The position numbers and the translations under genes are program-made. From the NCBI RefSeq assembly GCF_015751965.1, contig NZ_JADOVH010000003.1, positions 248,001 through 312,000 of the forward strand: DNA of 64,000 nt, in the 5' to 3' direction. The stretch's first letter is position 1, and the number at the start of each line of letters is the position of its first letter. Under the pieces are notes generated by a model. It saw only the letters and a list, made by a program, of their open reading frames with translations. It was not told the origin of the DNA and ran no database searches. Shown piece by piece: positions 27,288 to 37,000 of the stretch. Source of the DNA: Frigoribacterium sp. CG_9.8 (GTDB lineage Bacteria; Actinomycetota; Actinomycetes; Actinomycetales; Microbacteriaceae).

Positions 27288-27974
27288 TCAGGATGCGGTG
27301 TGCTCACGCCGTGCGGTGATATGCGCGAACCCGATTGCGACCGCCGCTACCACCACGATGAAGGCCGCTATCCCGACGATGTAAATCAGAAGGCTCGGGA
27401 TACCTCCCGGCCCTGCCGGCTGCAGAAATGGGTACGGATACCAGCCGGTGATGGCGCCTCGGATCATTGTGAATGCCAGCCAGGCGAGAGGGAATGACAC
27501 GACAAGCCACAGCCTCTTGAACGGCACCCGAACACGACCGGGTGCCAAGAACCAATCGAGCACGATGAAGATCGGCACCCATACATGCATGACCTCGTTG
27601 CACCAGCGCGGGGGTTCGTAACTCCCGTCGCCCGGCAGGTTGCGCAACAGCACGTTGTAGACGACTCCCGTGATCACCGCATAGGAGAGGATGGCGACCC
27701 GCACGCTGGTGAAAAGTTCAGTATCCCTCGGCAGACGAAGGGCCAAAAAAGCCCCGACGAGCAATACGACCACGTTCATCATGCTGGATTCGATGGTGAA
27801 GTAGCTGAAGTATTCCCCGGGCGTAAAGGCGTTGTTGAGGATCTTTGCCACCACCTGGGTGATGAGCGCGGCGAGAACCAGCAGCCCCATCATCAGTCGC
27901 GCGATCGCGAACACCCGACGCAGGGTGGGCACTCCGGTGTGCGCAGGGGCATCCACTGTCGTCAGGATCGTCAT
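27288..27974 (-). CDS. Pr6Pr-family membrane protein (copy B)
   Basis: A 228-residue six-helix paralogue of copy A at 25181: FTPGEYFSYFTIESSMMN, VMHVWVPIFIVLDWFLAPG and RGAITGWYPYPFLQPA align block by block with it. ATG 27974 is preceded by GTGGGGAG with very short spacing; the open frame continues upstream to 28136, but without family similarity. It lies directly upstream of, and on the same strand as, the permuted oxidase, 48 bases apart, so the two may form an operon. Confidence 0.85.
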   Translation of the reverse strand: MTILTTVDAPAHTGVPTLRRVFAIARLMMGLLVLAALITQVVAKILNNAFTPGEYFSYFTIESSMMNVVVLLVGAFLALRLPRDTELFTSVRVAILSYAVITGVVYNVLLRNLPGDGSYEPPRWCNEVMHVWVPIFIVLDWFLAPGRVRVPFKRLWLVVSFPLAWLAFTMIRGAITGWYPYPFLQPAGPGGIPSLLIYIVGIAAFIVVVAAVAIGFAHITARREHTAS

Positions 27975-28121
27975 CTCCCCACGATAATGTGCCCCACTAG
28001 CGGTATTAACCAGTGCGAATGACACCCAGCTTTTCCCCAGCAACCATGGGGCGCCTGCGTGAGCACCGACATCCTCCCTCCAGAACACACGAGTTTCTCG
28101 CGATCTGTTTAGGCTGGCCGG

Positions 28122-28628
28122 ATGCCACTGCCGCAAGTTTGCGTCTGTTACCTGCTCCAGCCGGGTCCCGATGGTGAGCGCGTGCTGCTCGGGCGGAAGA
28201 AGCTCGGACTCGGTGAGGGCAATCTCGTGGGGCCCGGCGGGAAAATCGAACCGGGTGAGACACCCGAACTGGCAATCCGGCGGGAGGTCATGGAGGAGGT
28301 CTCTCTGCTGCCCGGCCGCGTCGAGCTAATGGGCGATCTCACATATGAGTTCCCCTTCCGACCGGCGTGGAGCCAAAGGTCGTGGGTGTTTCTGTGTCGC
28401 GACTGGCAGGGCGAACCGCGCGAGTCAAATGAACTGAGTCCCGAATGGTATCCGGTAGCCGACATGCCGACCGCGAGGATGTGGGATGACGCCCAGTACT
28501 GGGTGCGTGATGCCCTGGCCGGTCGGTTCGTGAGAGCGACATTTCGGTTCGGCGCTGATCTGCGCACCGTGTCGGCTTCGGATCATCCAGCATTCGCACC
28601 GGGGTCCGCAGGAAACACGCGCTTGTAG
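28122..28628 (+). CDS. NUDIX hydrolase
   Basis: A 168-residue protein with the Nudix box GGKIEPGETPELAIRREVMEEVSL (written here only to mark REVMEE as the catalytic metal-binding core) at about residues 33-56. The usual penultimate Gly is Ser here. The fold and the RAWSQRSWVFLC / SPEWYPVADMPTARMWDDA segments resemble MutT/MTH1-type (8-oxo-dGTP) enzymes, so nucleotide-pool cleaning is a fair guess. The 3' end overlaps the convergent HTH gene by 46 bases. Confidence 0.87.
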   Translation: MPLPQVCVCYLLQPGPDGERVLLGRKKLGLGEGNLVGPGGKIEPGETPELAIRREVMEEVSLLPGRVELMGDLTYEFPFRPAWSQRSWVFLCRDWQGEPRESNELSPEWYPVADMPTARMWDDAQYWVRDALAGRFVRATFRFGADLRTVSASDHPAFAPGSAGNTRL

Positions 28629-29050
28629 GAGCGGCCATCCTCGAGCGTCACGGTGGTAGCCCGCAGTGTTCCGCGGCTGATGCGCAAATACACCGCTTGC
28701 GCCGTCAACCCGAGTGCACGCGCGGTGTCGGCCACCGACTGACCGGGGAGATCGGCGGGCACGCTGCTGGGGCGGGAAGAACGTTTGCGGCCGGCTGCCT
28801 GGCGGTCAGCGATCTGGTCATCGGTGCCCTGCCACCGCCATTTCGCGGCGGCGACTCCGAGGCCAGCCGCATCCGCTACCGTCTCCCAGGTCGCGTCGGC
28901 CGCGAGAGATTCGCGCACCGCCGCGAGCAGTGCGGGTTCTCGTTCGAGGGCGGCGGAAGCGTGCCGCACCGCCGCGACGCGCTCCAGCGGGTCGATGGCT
29001 TCCGCCAGGGCAGCAATGGCACGCCGGGATGCACCCGACAGGTACGTCAT
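28583..29050 (-). CDS. Putative helix-turn-helix protein, function unknown
   Basis: A 155-residue, Ala/Arg-rich protein. The C-terminal SVADTARALGLTAQAVYLRISRG stretch (about 115-137) has the spacing of a HTH used by sigma-70-like or excisionase regulators; an N-terminal second HTH-like helix pair (TWETVADAAGLGVAAAKWRW) precedes it. A role as a small transcription or recombination factor is only an inference. ATG 29050 overlaps the mycoredoxin stop by 4 bases (ATGA), so the two genes are co-translated. Confidence 0.72.
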   Translation of the reverse strand: MTYLSGASRRAIAALAEAIDPLERVAAVRHASAALEREPALLAAVRESLAADATWETVADAAGLGVAAAKWRWQGTDDQIADRQAAGRKRSSRPSSVPADLPGQSVADTARALGLTAQAVYLRISRGTLRATTVTLEDGRSYKRVFPADPGANAG

Positions 29051-29334
29051 CGACCGGCGGAAGCCGCATCCGACAGGCGCGCCTGTACAGTCGCGAGCGA
29101 GGGGTTGGTGGCAGAGGAGCCGTCGGGAAAAATGAGGGTCGGAACAGTTTGGTTGCCGCCGTTGACTTCGGCAACCAACTCGGCTGTGCCCTCTACCTCC
29201 TCGATGTTGACCTCGGTGTAGGCAATACCGGCGCGATCGAGCTGACCCTTCAGGTTGCGACAGTAGCCGCACCAGGTAGTAGAGAACATCAGTACGGAAC
29301 CGGCGGGTGGAGTGAATTCGGCAACAGTAGGCAT
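29047..29334 (-). CDS. Mycoredoxin (glutaredoxin-like thiol oxidoreductase)
   Basis: A 95-residue thioredoxin-fold protein with active site WCGYC (residues about 21-25), the cis-Pro loop TVPTLIF and a final SSATNPS block, all features of actinobacterial mycoredoxin-1. It reduces mycothiol mixed disulfides. It precedes the HTH gene with a 4-base overlap. Upstream, at 29388-29435, is a 16-bp tandem repeat in the promoter region. Confidence 0.93.
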   Translation of the reverse strand: MPTVAEFTPPAGSVLMFSTTWCGYCRNLKGQLDRAGIAYTEVNIEEVEGTAELVAEVNGGNQTVPTLIFPDGSSATNPSLATVQARLSDAASAGR

Positions 29335-29387
29335 AGCTCGAGCCTACGACGGGACGCTGGTGGTTATCGCAGGCTTCGGCCCGTGCC

Positions 29388-29435
29388 TCTCGATGCCCGT
29401 AACTCTCGATGCCCATATCTATCGATACCCGATCT
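29388..29435. repeat. 16-bp tandem repeat (x3) upstream of the mycoredoxin gene
   Basis: Units TCTCGATGCCCGTAAC, TCTCGATGCCCATATC and TATCGATACCCGATCT follow one another between the divergent mycoredoxin and DarT-like genes. They could be an operator array or a slippage product. Confidence 0.7.
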
Positions 29436-29540
29436 GACACCGCGAAACAGAGCATGTGACGTGACTTGGTGTAATGATGCACTTTCTGCGCAAAACGTCC
29501 GTAAAATTAGGAGGGACCCTGTTACCAACGGGGGCCGTAA

Positions 29541-30359
29541 ATGAAGGGTTGTGCAGTGGTCGAATGTATTCATGGACTCGAGGCGGGCCTGTGTGACCAG
29601 TGCTTCCCCAAAGCCGCCCCGGTGCTTGAAATTGTCACCGCAGCCGGTCAGCGAAATGCACGAGCTAAGGCTGCCGTCACCAGACGGGCCGCATCTGCTG
29701 CGACGAAGACCGTGGAGAGCGTCGGCGACCAGCGCATCTATCACCTGACCCACATTCGTAACCTCGCCAGCATCCTTGCCTCGGGTGCGATCCTCGCCGA
29801 CGGCAATGAAACCTGGGCCACAGACCCGTTGGTGAATCTCTCGTCCGCCGAGAACAGGGAGTCACGACGCAGCACCGCCGTGTCGGGGCTCGGCAGCTCA
29901 AATGTGGCCGAGTTCGTGCCCTTCTTTCTTGTACCCAACTCGACCATGTGGGAGGACATCCGCTCGGATTCCCTCGATCCCCGCCTGTCAGCCCACTCCC
30001 GTCACGTTAACGTGGCCGACTTCGTCATCCTGGTGAGCACACTCACGAAAGCGACCGAGCACACCGAGGACGGCGCGATTGTGGTCGCGGATGGCGACGC
30101 TGCTCATGTGCTGACGCGCTTCGCCGCCTCCACCGAGTCGAGCGAGCGGATGCTGCGCCGCCTCCGAGCCGACGACAACGCCGAAATCATCGTCGAGGCC
30201 GAACTGCTCGTCAAGCACAGCCTGCCGTTCGAATTGGTGACCCTGATCGGTGTTGCCAACGATCGTGTGCGCGATGAAGTGCGTTCACTGCTCAAGTCCT
30301 CGGCCCACAGCACAAAGGTTTCGGTCTATCCGCCCTGGTTCCAAAAGCCAGGGTCCTGA
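29541..30359 (+). CDS. DarT-like (DUF4433) ADP-ribosyltransferase-fold protein with N-terminal zinc motif
   Basis: A 272-residue protein. Residues about 9-22 carry CIHGLEAGLCDQCFP (Cys-x-His ... Cys-x-x-Cys), a likely zinc knuckle. From residue 65 the DUF4433/DarT fold begins: IYHLTHIRNLASILASG (the YHxTHI NAD-binding motif), then FVPFFLVPNSTMWEDI, matching the VPFYFxPRSPM block, and a VEAELLVKH strand carrying the candidate catalytic Glu. DarT enzymes ADP-ribosylate thymidine in DNA and are toxins paired with the macrodomain antitoxin DarG. No macrodomain gene is adjacent, so this may be a solitary or differently controlled member. Confidence 0.8.
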   Translation: MKGCAVVECIHGLEAGLCDQCFPKAAPVLEIVTAAGQRNARAKAAVTRRAASAATKTVESVGDQRIYHLTHIRNLASILASGAILADGNETWATDPLVNLSSAENRESRRSTAVSGLGSSNVAEFVPFFLVPNSTMWEDIRSDSLDPRLSAHSRHVNVADFVILVSTLTKATEHTEDGAIVVADGDAAHVLTRFAASTESSERMLRRLRADDNAEIIVEAELLVKHSLPFELVTLIGVANDRVRDEVRSLLKSSAHSTKVSVYPPWFQKPGS

Positions 30360-30404
30360 CCGGCATCGGCAGCTCCACGACGGCAATTGCGTGTCGGTGA
30401 TCAG

Positions 30405-31178
30405 GTGCTGACCGCAGGGGTAGATCTGGCGGCAGAGCCTCGCGGAACCGCGTTGGCCGTTATCGACTGGTCGGGAACGACTGCCCGCGTTGTCGAACTG
30501 GAAGCCGGAGTGAGCGATGTGCGAATCGCATCCCTCGCACCGGACGTCGCATCTCTCGGCATCGACTGTGCTTTCGGTTGGCCGGACGACTTCGTGGCAT
30601 TTGTCACCCGCCATGCTGCGGGCGATCCGCCGCACCGTTCCGAGGGCGAGCTGACCGGATCGGGCATGGAGTGGAGACGGCGACTCGCCTACCGCGAGAC
30701 TGATCGCGCGACGCGCATGCAGACCGGGCGCTGGCCGCTGAGCGTCGCAACCGATCGGCTCGGCCTCACCGCCATGCACTGCGCCGCGCTGCTCCACTCC
30801 CTGTCCACAGTGATCGGAGCCATCGACCGGTCGGGCGGTGGTGTTGCGGCGGAGGTATATCCGTCGGCAACTCTTCGGCTGTGGGGCTTCTCCACCGTCG
30901 GATACAAAGCGGATCCCGCAATCAGGGCAACACTTCTCGGTGCGATCCAGCAGCGAGCGCCATGGCTCGAGCTCACGCGAGTGGCGGATCTCATGACGGC
31001 GTCGGATGACGCCTTCGATGCGGTTATCGCCGCTCTCGCCGCCCGGGCACATGCGCTCGGAAAATGGCACCGACCACCGCCCGAATCGCTTGAGCGGGCC
31101 GGCCGGGAGGGCTGGATTGTCCTGCCTGCGGTGGATCTTGCCGAGCTAAAGCCCAGCTCTTGGCCGGGCGCGGCGTAA
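30405..31178 (+). CDS. DUF429 protein (RNase H-like fold, function unknown)
   Basis: About 257 residues. TAGVDLAAEPRGTALAVIDW at the N-terminus is the first strand and acidic residue of an RNase H-like fold. GIDCAFGWPDDFVAFV, the RxxTYRETDR-like LAYRETDRATRM and LSVATDRLG match DUF429. Predicted nuclease-like, not demonstrated. GTG 30405 places the start just before the fold; TTG 30387 is possible. It follows the DarT-like gene by about 45 bases and may be in the same transcript. Its TAA is part of an 18-bp repeat. Confidence 0.8.
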   Translation: MLTAGVDLAAEPRGTALAVIDWSGTTARVVELEAGVSDVRIASLAPDVASLGIDCAFGWPDDFVAFVTRHAAGDPPHRSEGELTGSGMEWRRRLAYRETDRATRMQTGRWPLSVATDRLGLTAMHCAALLHSLSTVIGAIDRSGGGVAAEVYPSATLRLWGFSTVGYKADPAIRATLLGAIQQRAPWLELTRVADLMTASDDAFDAVIAALAARAHALGKWHRPPPESLERAGREGWIVLPAVDLAELKPSSWPGAA

Positions 31179-31223
31179 ACGGCCCACGCGGCGTAAACGG
31201 CCCGAGCGGTCTAAACGGCCCGC
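31170..31223. repeat. 18-bp tandem repeat (x3) that copies the DUF429 gene stop codon
   Basis: Units GCGGCGTAAACGGCCCAC, GCGGCGTAAACGGCCCGA and GCGGTCTAAACGGCCCGC. The TAA in the first unit (31176-31178) is the stop of the upstream gene, and the next two units repeat it in the same phase. Confidence 0.95.
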
Positions 31224-31253
31224 CCTGTTCTCACCAGCTCGGGCGACCGCCTC

Positions 31254-32576
31254 TCAGAACCAGATGCTGAGCCAGGGGGTGACCGGCGATCGGAACGATG
31301 CTTCGAGGGATGCGGCCGAGCCCGGACGCAGTTCGGTGACGCGACCGGCCCGGACCAGGGTGATCGGCGAGACACCGCCGAGGTACAGCGCTCCGAGATC
31401 GTCGACTGTGAGTGCGATCGCGGCCGCGTCATCCGGCGCCTCACCCGTAAGCAGCTCGACGCTCGCGCTGCCATCCGCCACGACAGTGAGCAGGAACAGG
31501 CCATCAGCGAACCCGAGGTCGTCGCTTACATCGAGCACGAAAATGCCTGGCGCGCTGTAGCGGCGAGCAGTCAGCGCGACCGGAACATCCAGGATGCGCG
31601 TCCACAGGTGTTCCCGCACACCGGTTCGCCGAACGGCGCGTTGATCGGAGAGCTGCCAGAGCAGAGGCTCATCGATCGTGCGCAACGGTGCAGAGATCGT
31701 GGAGACGAGATCTATTTCCAGCAGAAAATGCCAGAGACCGGCATACGCCTCATCGGTGGCTGACACGAGATAGGCTAGGTCGAGACGGTGACTGGTGAAG
31801 TCCTCGCCGATCTCGACGACCCGGTAGGCGGCGAATCCCTGCAGCTCGCCCTCATCGTCGTCGTAGCGCACGACTCGCAGGCTCTTGGTTGACTCCGGGT
31901 CGCCGTTCACGCCAAGAAGCCGCTCCCACAGGATGCCGGTGAACTTGACCTGCCCGGGACTCTGCAGCCGCACTCGCTGCACCAGGTCATACCCGTCCGA
32001 GAGCATCGTCTCTGGCTCGACGAAGCTCAGGGTTCCGGATGCCTCGGGGCCGATCCAGCGCGCCCGTGTGGTGTCGATAGTCCAGTCGGCGCTCATTACC
32101 GAGGGTCCGAATCCGTAACGGCCGTAGATTGTGGCCTCGGTGACGGTGAGAACCGCAACGGGCACGTTCAGAGAGGCTGCCGTTCGCAGTTCGGCCTCGA
32201 GCAGTGCACGGCCGATACCCCGGCGGCGATGAGTGGGGGAGACCGAGACGGCGGTGACAGCCCAGGCCGGGATGCTCCTCTCGCCCGGAACGGTGAGGTC
32301 CATCACCCAGGTGCTCACGGTGGCTACCGGGGAGGCGGCATCCGCAGAGTCGGGATCCCAGACCCCGGTAGTGCGACGGTGCGCAATGTGGGGGAGCTGC
32401 ACCTCGAGCTTCGACTGTGGCAGCCGCGCTCCGTGGAATCCGCGATTCTCGGCCTGGAGCCAGGTGGCCAGCGCTTCGCTGTCTGAGGTGTCGACCAGGG
32501 CGAGGTCGAGACCCTGGGTGGCGAGGCGTTCGGCTGAGACGGCATCGAGAGGAGCTGCGGCATATTCGTATTTCAC
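31254..32576 (-). CDS. Eis-like GNAT N-acetyltransferase
   Basis: A 440-residue protein of the Eis architecture: an N-terminal GNAT domain with acetyl-CoA loop VSVSPTHRRRGIGRALL (residues about 109-125) and VTEATIYGRYGFGPS, where the Tyr is the general acid. A second GNAT-like domain and a C-terminal sterol-carrier-like domain follow. The chain ends in SIWF; the free carboxylate of a terminal Phe acts as base in Eis enzymes, so this intact end supports activity. Eis proteins acetylate amines, including aminoglycosides. ATG 32576; divergent from the aminopeptidase gene. Confidence 0.9.
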   Translation of the reverse strand: MKYEYAAAPLDAVSAERLATQGLDLALVDTSDSEALATWLQAENRGFHGARLPQSKLEVQLPHIAHRRTTGVWDPDSADAASPVATVSTWVMDLTVPGERSIPAWAVTAVSVSPTHRRRGIGRALLEAELRTAASLNVPVAVLTVTEATIYGRYGFGPSVMSADWTIDTTRARWIGPEASGTLSFVEPETMLSDGYDLVQRVRLQSPGQVKFTGILWERLLGVNGDPESTKSLRVVRYDDDEGELQGFAAYRVVEIGEDFTSHRLDLAYLVSATDEAYAGLWHFLLEIDLVSTISAPLRTIDEPLLWQLSDQRAVRRTGVREHLWTRILDVPVALTARRYSAPGIFVLDVSDDLGFADGLFLLTVVADGSASVELLTGEAPDDAAAIALTVDDLGALYLGGVSPITLVRAGRVTELRPGSAASLEASFRSPVTPWLSIWF

Positions 32577-32643
32577 TCCTCGAGGCTAGCGCGGTGCAGA
32601 CGGGACTGCGGAGTCGGGCGCACCCGCATGCTTGAATGAGCAG

Positions 32644-33969
32644 ATGACCGACTCGCCTGTTTCCCCGTCTCCGGCGGTGGGTTCATCCACCGGTTCGCGC
32701 GTACCCCACCTCGTCGACCTCGCCGCATTCGTGCAGTCGTCCCCGTCGTCATTCCACGCCGTGGGGGAGGCCGCCCTGCGCCTTACGGTCGCCGGGTTCT
32801 CAGCGCTTGAGGAGTCGGAAAAGTGGCCGACAGATGCCGGAAAATACTTCGCGGTGCGGGATGGCGCAATCGTCGCCTGGATCACACCCCGGGGGGCGGA
32901 AGCGACGACACCGTTTCGAATCATCGGTGCACACACCGATTCGCCGGGATTCGCCCTCAAACCGAAGCCGACCACCGGGTCCAACGGTTGGCTGCAGGCC
33001 GGGGTCGAGATCTATGGCGGCCCGCTCTACAACTCCTGGCTCGATCGAGAGCTCGAATTCGCCGGTCGGCTCGTATTCGACGACGGCACGACCGCCCTCG
33101 TGCGCACCGGTCCGTTTCTGCGCTTTCCACAGCTCGCCGTGCACCTCGACCGCGGGGTCAACAGCGACGGGCTCACCCTCAATCCACAGCAGCACCTGAA
33201 CCCGGTAATCGGCGTCGGCACACTCGCGGATGCGGATATCGTCTCTCACCTTGCGGGACTGGCCGGCCGCGCCGGCAGCCACGTCATCGGCTACGACATT
33301 GTCACGACAGACACTGCCGCCCCGCAGGTCTTCGGCCTCGGTGGCACGCTCTTCGCCTCCGGCAGGCTGGACAACCTGTCGTCGGTGCACGCCGGATTGG
33401 TTGCGTTGCTCGCTGTCGCGGGGGAAGCCGACTCATCCTCGATCACCGTTTTCGCCGCCTTCGACCACGAAGAGGTGGGAAGCGAAACCCGCTCCGGAGC
33501 CGGTGGGCCATTTCTCGAAAACGTCCTGGCCCGGATCGGTGCTGCCACCGGGGCATCCGCCTCGGATCGCGCCCGTGCTTTCGCCGGCTCGTGGTGCCTC
33601 TCCGCGGATGCCGGCCACGCCGTGCACCCGAACTATCCGGAGCGCCATGACCCGGTCAATCGTCCCCTCGTCAATCGAGGACCCCTGCTGAAAATCAATG
33701 CGAACAAGCGGTACGCCACGGATGGACTGGGCGCGGCCGAGTGGGCACGCAGCTGTGGTCAAGCCGGTGTCGAGTACCAGGAGTTCGTGTCAAACAACTC
33801 CGTGCCGTGCGGCTCGACGATCGGCCCGATCACAGCCGCGCGCCTCGGCATCCGCACCGTGGATGTGGGTATCGCCCTGCTCTCCATGCACTCGGCGCGT
33901 GAGCTGTGCGGCGTCGATGATCCCGCCGCGCTCGCCTCGGCGATGCAGGCGTTCCTCGCCCCGGCCTGA
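32644..33969 (+). CDS. M18 family aminopeptidase
   Basis: A 441-residue dinuclear zinc peptidase. Metal-binding and catalytic blocks are IIGAHTDSPGFALKP (His and Asp), SGRLDNLSSVHA (Asp), FDHEEVGSETRSGA (Glu-Glu) and SADAGHAVHPNY near the C-terminus (His), as in aspartyl/ApeB aminopeptidases. It removes N-terminal residues, often acidic ones, in the cytoplasm as a large oligomer. ATG 32644 is used; TTG 32632 lies just upstream. Confidence 0.95.
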   Translation: MTDSPVSPSPAVGSSTGSRVPHLVDLAAFVQSSPSSFHAVGEAALRLTVAGFSALEESEKWPTDAGKYFAVRDGAIVAWITPRGAEATTPFRIIGAHTDSPGFALKPKPTTGSNGWLQAGVEIYGGPLYNSWLDRELEFAGRLVFDDGTTALVRTGPFLRFPQLAVHLDRGVNSDGLTLNPQQHLNPVIGVGTLADADIVSHLAGLAGRAGSHVIGYDIVTTDTAAPQVFGLGGTLFASGRLDNLSSVHAGLVALLAVAGEADSSSITVFAAFDHEEVGSETRSGAGGPFLENVLARIGAATGASASDRARAFAGSWCLSADAGHAVHPNYPERHDPVNRPLVNRGPLLKINANKRYATDGLGAAEWARSCGQAGVEYQEFVSNNSVPCGSTIGPITAARLGIRTVDVGIALLSMHSARELCGVDDPAALASAMQAFLAPA

Positions 33970-34016
33970 CGTGGCGCGACCTGGTGTGATGTGTGAGTCT
34001 CGTCGGTTCGTCGGGA

Positions 34017-37000
34017 CTACTCCAGAAGCCCCCGAATGTCGTCGGCTGTGAGCGCGGTGCTGAAGATCGCGTCGTCATCCATCACCGCGTCGAACAGTTT
34101 GGCCTTGCGGTCCCGCAGCGCCATCACCTTCTCTTCGATCGTGCCGGTCGCGACCAGTCGATAGACGTTCACCGGACGGGTCTGGCCGATGCGGTGCGTT
34201 CGGTCGACGGCCTGGGTCTCGGTCGCAGGATTCCACCAGGGGTCGAGCAGGAAAACGTAATCGGCCTCGGTGAGGTTGAGTCCGAATCCTCCAGCCTTGA
34301 GGCTGATCAGGAATACCGGTGCATCGCCGGACTTGAAGCGGGCGATGACGTCCGCGCGATGCAGCGTCGATCCGTCGAGGTACTCATAGGCGATCCCGGC
34401 GGCATCCAACCGGCCTGCGGCCTTGCGCAGGAACGACGTGAACTGGCTGAAAATAAGCGCGCGGTGCCCCTCGGCCACGACGTCATCCAGTTGCTCGAAC
34501 AGGGCGTCGAGCTTCGACGATGGGATGTCTGCGTGCGCCTCATCGACGAGCGAGGCATCCAGGCTCAGCATCCGCAGTAGCGTGAGCGAGCGAAACACGA
34601 TGAAGCGGTTGCGATCGAGATCATCGATCAGGCCGAGGAGCTTCTGGCGCTCTTTCTGCAGCACGATGTCATAGAGCTTGCGGTGCCGCGGAGCAAGCTC
34701 CACCCGCAGTATCTGCTCCTGTTTTGCAGGCAATTCAGAGGCGACGAGGTCCTTCGTGCGGCGCATCATGAGTGGGCGGATGCGACGGCGCAACTTCCCG
34801 ATCAGAGCCGCCGCGTTCTGCGCTGAATCTGCCGCCGCGCCCCCGGCCGAAATCGGGCGCGCATATTCCTCGGCGAACCTGCGACCCGACGCAAACAGGC
34901 CGGGTGCCGTGATCGCGAACAGTGCCCACAGGTCGGTGAGACTGTTCTCCATCGGCGTGCCCGTGATGGCCAGCTTGAACGGGGCAGTGAGAGCGACGGC
35001 GGCTCCGTGTGCCTTCGACGCGGGATTCTTCACGAACTGCGCTTCGTCGAGCACCAGCCCCGACCATCCGATGCTCTGGTACTTCTCAAAGCCGAGGCGG
35101 AACAGCGCGTAGGAGGTCACGACGATGTCGGCGCCGTCGGCCAGTGTCGCAAGCGACTGTTTGGTGGTGGTGACGCAGCGCACGGTGAGCGACGGTGTGA
35201 ACCGCGTGGCCTCGGCGAGCCAGTTGGACACGACGGAGGTGGGGGCGACGATCAGGAATGGGGCGCTCGCTCCTCCCGCTTGAGCATGGGCGATCAGGGC
35301 GAGGGCCTGCAGCGTCTTGCCGAGACCCATGTCGTCGGCCAGAATGCCGCCGAGCTTCTGACTCCAGAGAAAGGCGAGCCAGTCGAAGCCCTCCTTCTGG
35401 TAGGGCCGCAGTGTGGCGTCGACGGTGACGGGCAGTTCGGTCGGCTCAATCGATTCGATGGCGAGAAGCCCCTTCGCCGCCTCTCGCCACGCCTGCGCTT
35501 CGAGCGTCTCGTCGGCGAGATCCTCGAACTCCGACCAGAGACTGGCCTGGTAGCGGCTGATGCGCACCCCGGTCTCCCACTCGGCCAGGGTGGAGGCCTC
35601 ATCGATGAGCCGCTTCAGTTCTTCGAACACCGGCTGGTTAAGCGACAAATACGAGTTGTCGACCAGCAACACCTTCGTCATGCCCTTCGACAGGGCGGTG
35701 AACACCTTCGTGAAGGGCACGTCCCGTCCGTCGATGCGGATGTACACGCCGAGATCGAACCAGTCGCTGGTGTCTGTTGCGACGGTCGTAAAGGTCAGTT
35801 TTGGGATACCGGTGAGCTCCCGGTAGTCCGGTCTTGTTCCCACGGACTCGACCCGCAGTCCGTCAACGCGCTCGAGTGTCGGCAGTACTTTGGTGACGAA
35901 CTCGGCGGCATCGAGACCGCGCAACGTGTCATCCGTGACCGGGTCGAGAAGCCGCGTGACGGCGGCCAGCACCCGATGCTCGGTGCTGAAATCCCGATCG
36001 TCAGCTCCGCGGAGCGACTTACGCTGGCCTGAATAGTCCCAGTCCCAGGCGATCTTCACTGCCTGTTTCGGCTGGTAGCCGACCGTGAGCACGAGCACGG
36101 GGGGAGTGTGCTCTGGCAGCACCACCGAGGCATCCGCACTGGTCACCGTGATCACGCGACTCAGTCGCGGATAGAAGTCCCGCAGGAATTCATCGACGTC
36201 ACTGGCGGGTATCACCACCGGTTGAGCCGCACCGAGCAAAGCGCGCTGCTCATCGGCGAGGGGTGCGGATGTCGCGGCAAGGGTGAACCGTGGCCGCGGG
36301 TCGAACTCCCACGCGTAGATCCCGTGGTCACCGATTGCCGCGGCGGTGGCGGCCGGATGTGGCTCCCCGTCTACCTGCAGGTTCGGCGACAGCCGCAACT
36401 CGCCCTCCAGTTGCGCATCGATGCTGATCGCGGCGACACTGCCGATTGTGACGCGCGTTTCTTTCTTACCCGTGACCAGCGCGATGCCCTGCGCCTGGGC
36501 ATCCGCCAACAACTGCCAGAGCAACGGGCTATGGAAGTCGTCGAGGTAGAGCCAGTCGGGTTCCTGTCCCGAATAGACCTCTCGTGTGGAACGGTGCAGT
36601 GCGGCGAATTGCGCGAACCAACGCTGCTGATCGGTCGCGAGATCGAGGCGATTGGCCTGGTAGCCGAGCGAATTCCAGCTGATGTTGCCGCGAATCCAGT
36701 TGCCGGTGGCGCTCAGCAGCACCGGACGGACGCCGAGGCGAAGCGTGCCACGGCTCGTTGCTGTGGCTGGCTTCGCAATCGGACCGTTCCACTGGCTGCG
36801 CGAGCGCGGGATCAGCTCCCGCAGTTCCAGCAGCAGCCCGATGCGTGCGCTCCGGCTGCGGGATGCCTCTGGCCGCTCCGTGAGGGCGATGACGGCGCTC
36901 TTCCAGTCGGCCTGCTTCTGCACCACGACAGTTTTTGGCAGCGTGAGTCCGGAGAGTTGCGTCAGCGTGGTGGTGTTGCTTCGCAGGAGCAGGGCGGCAA

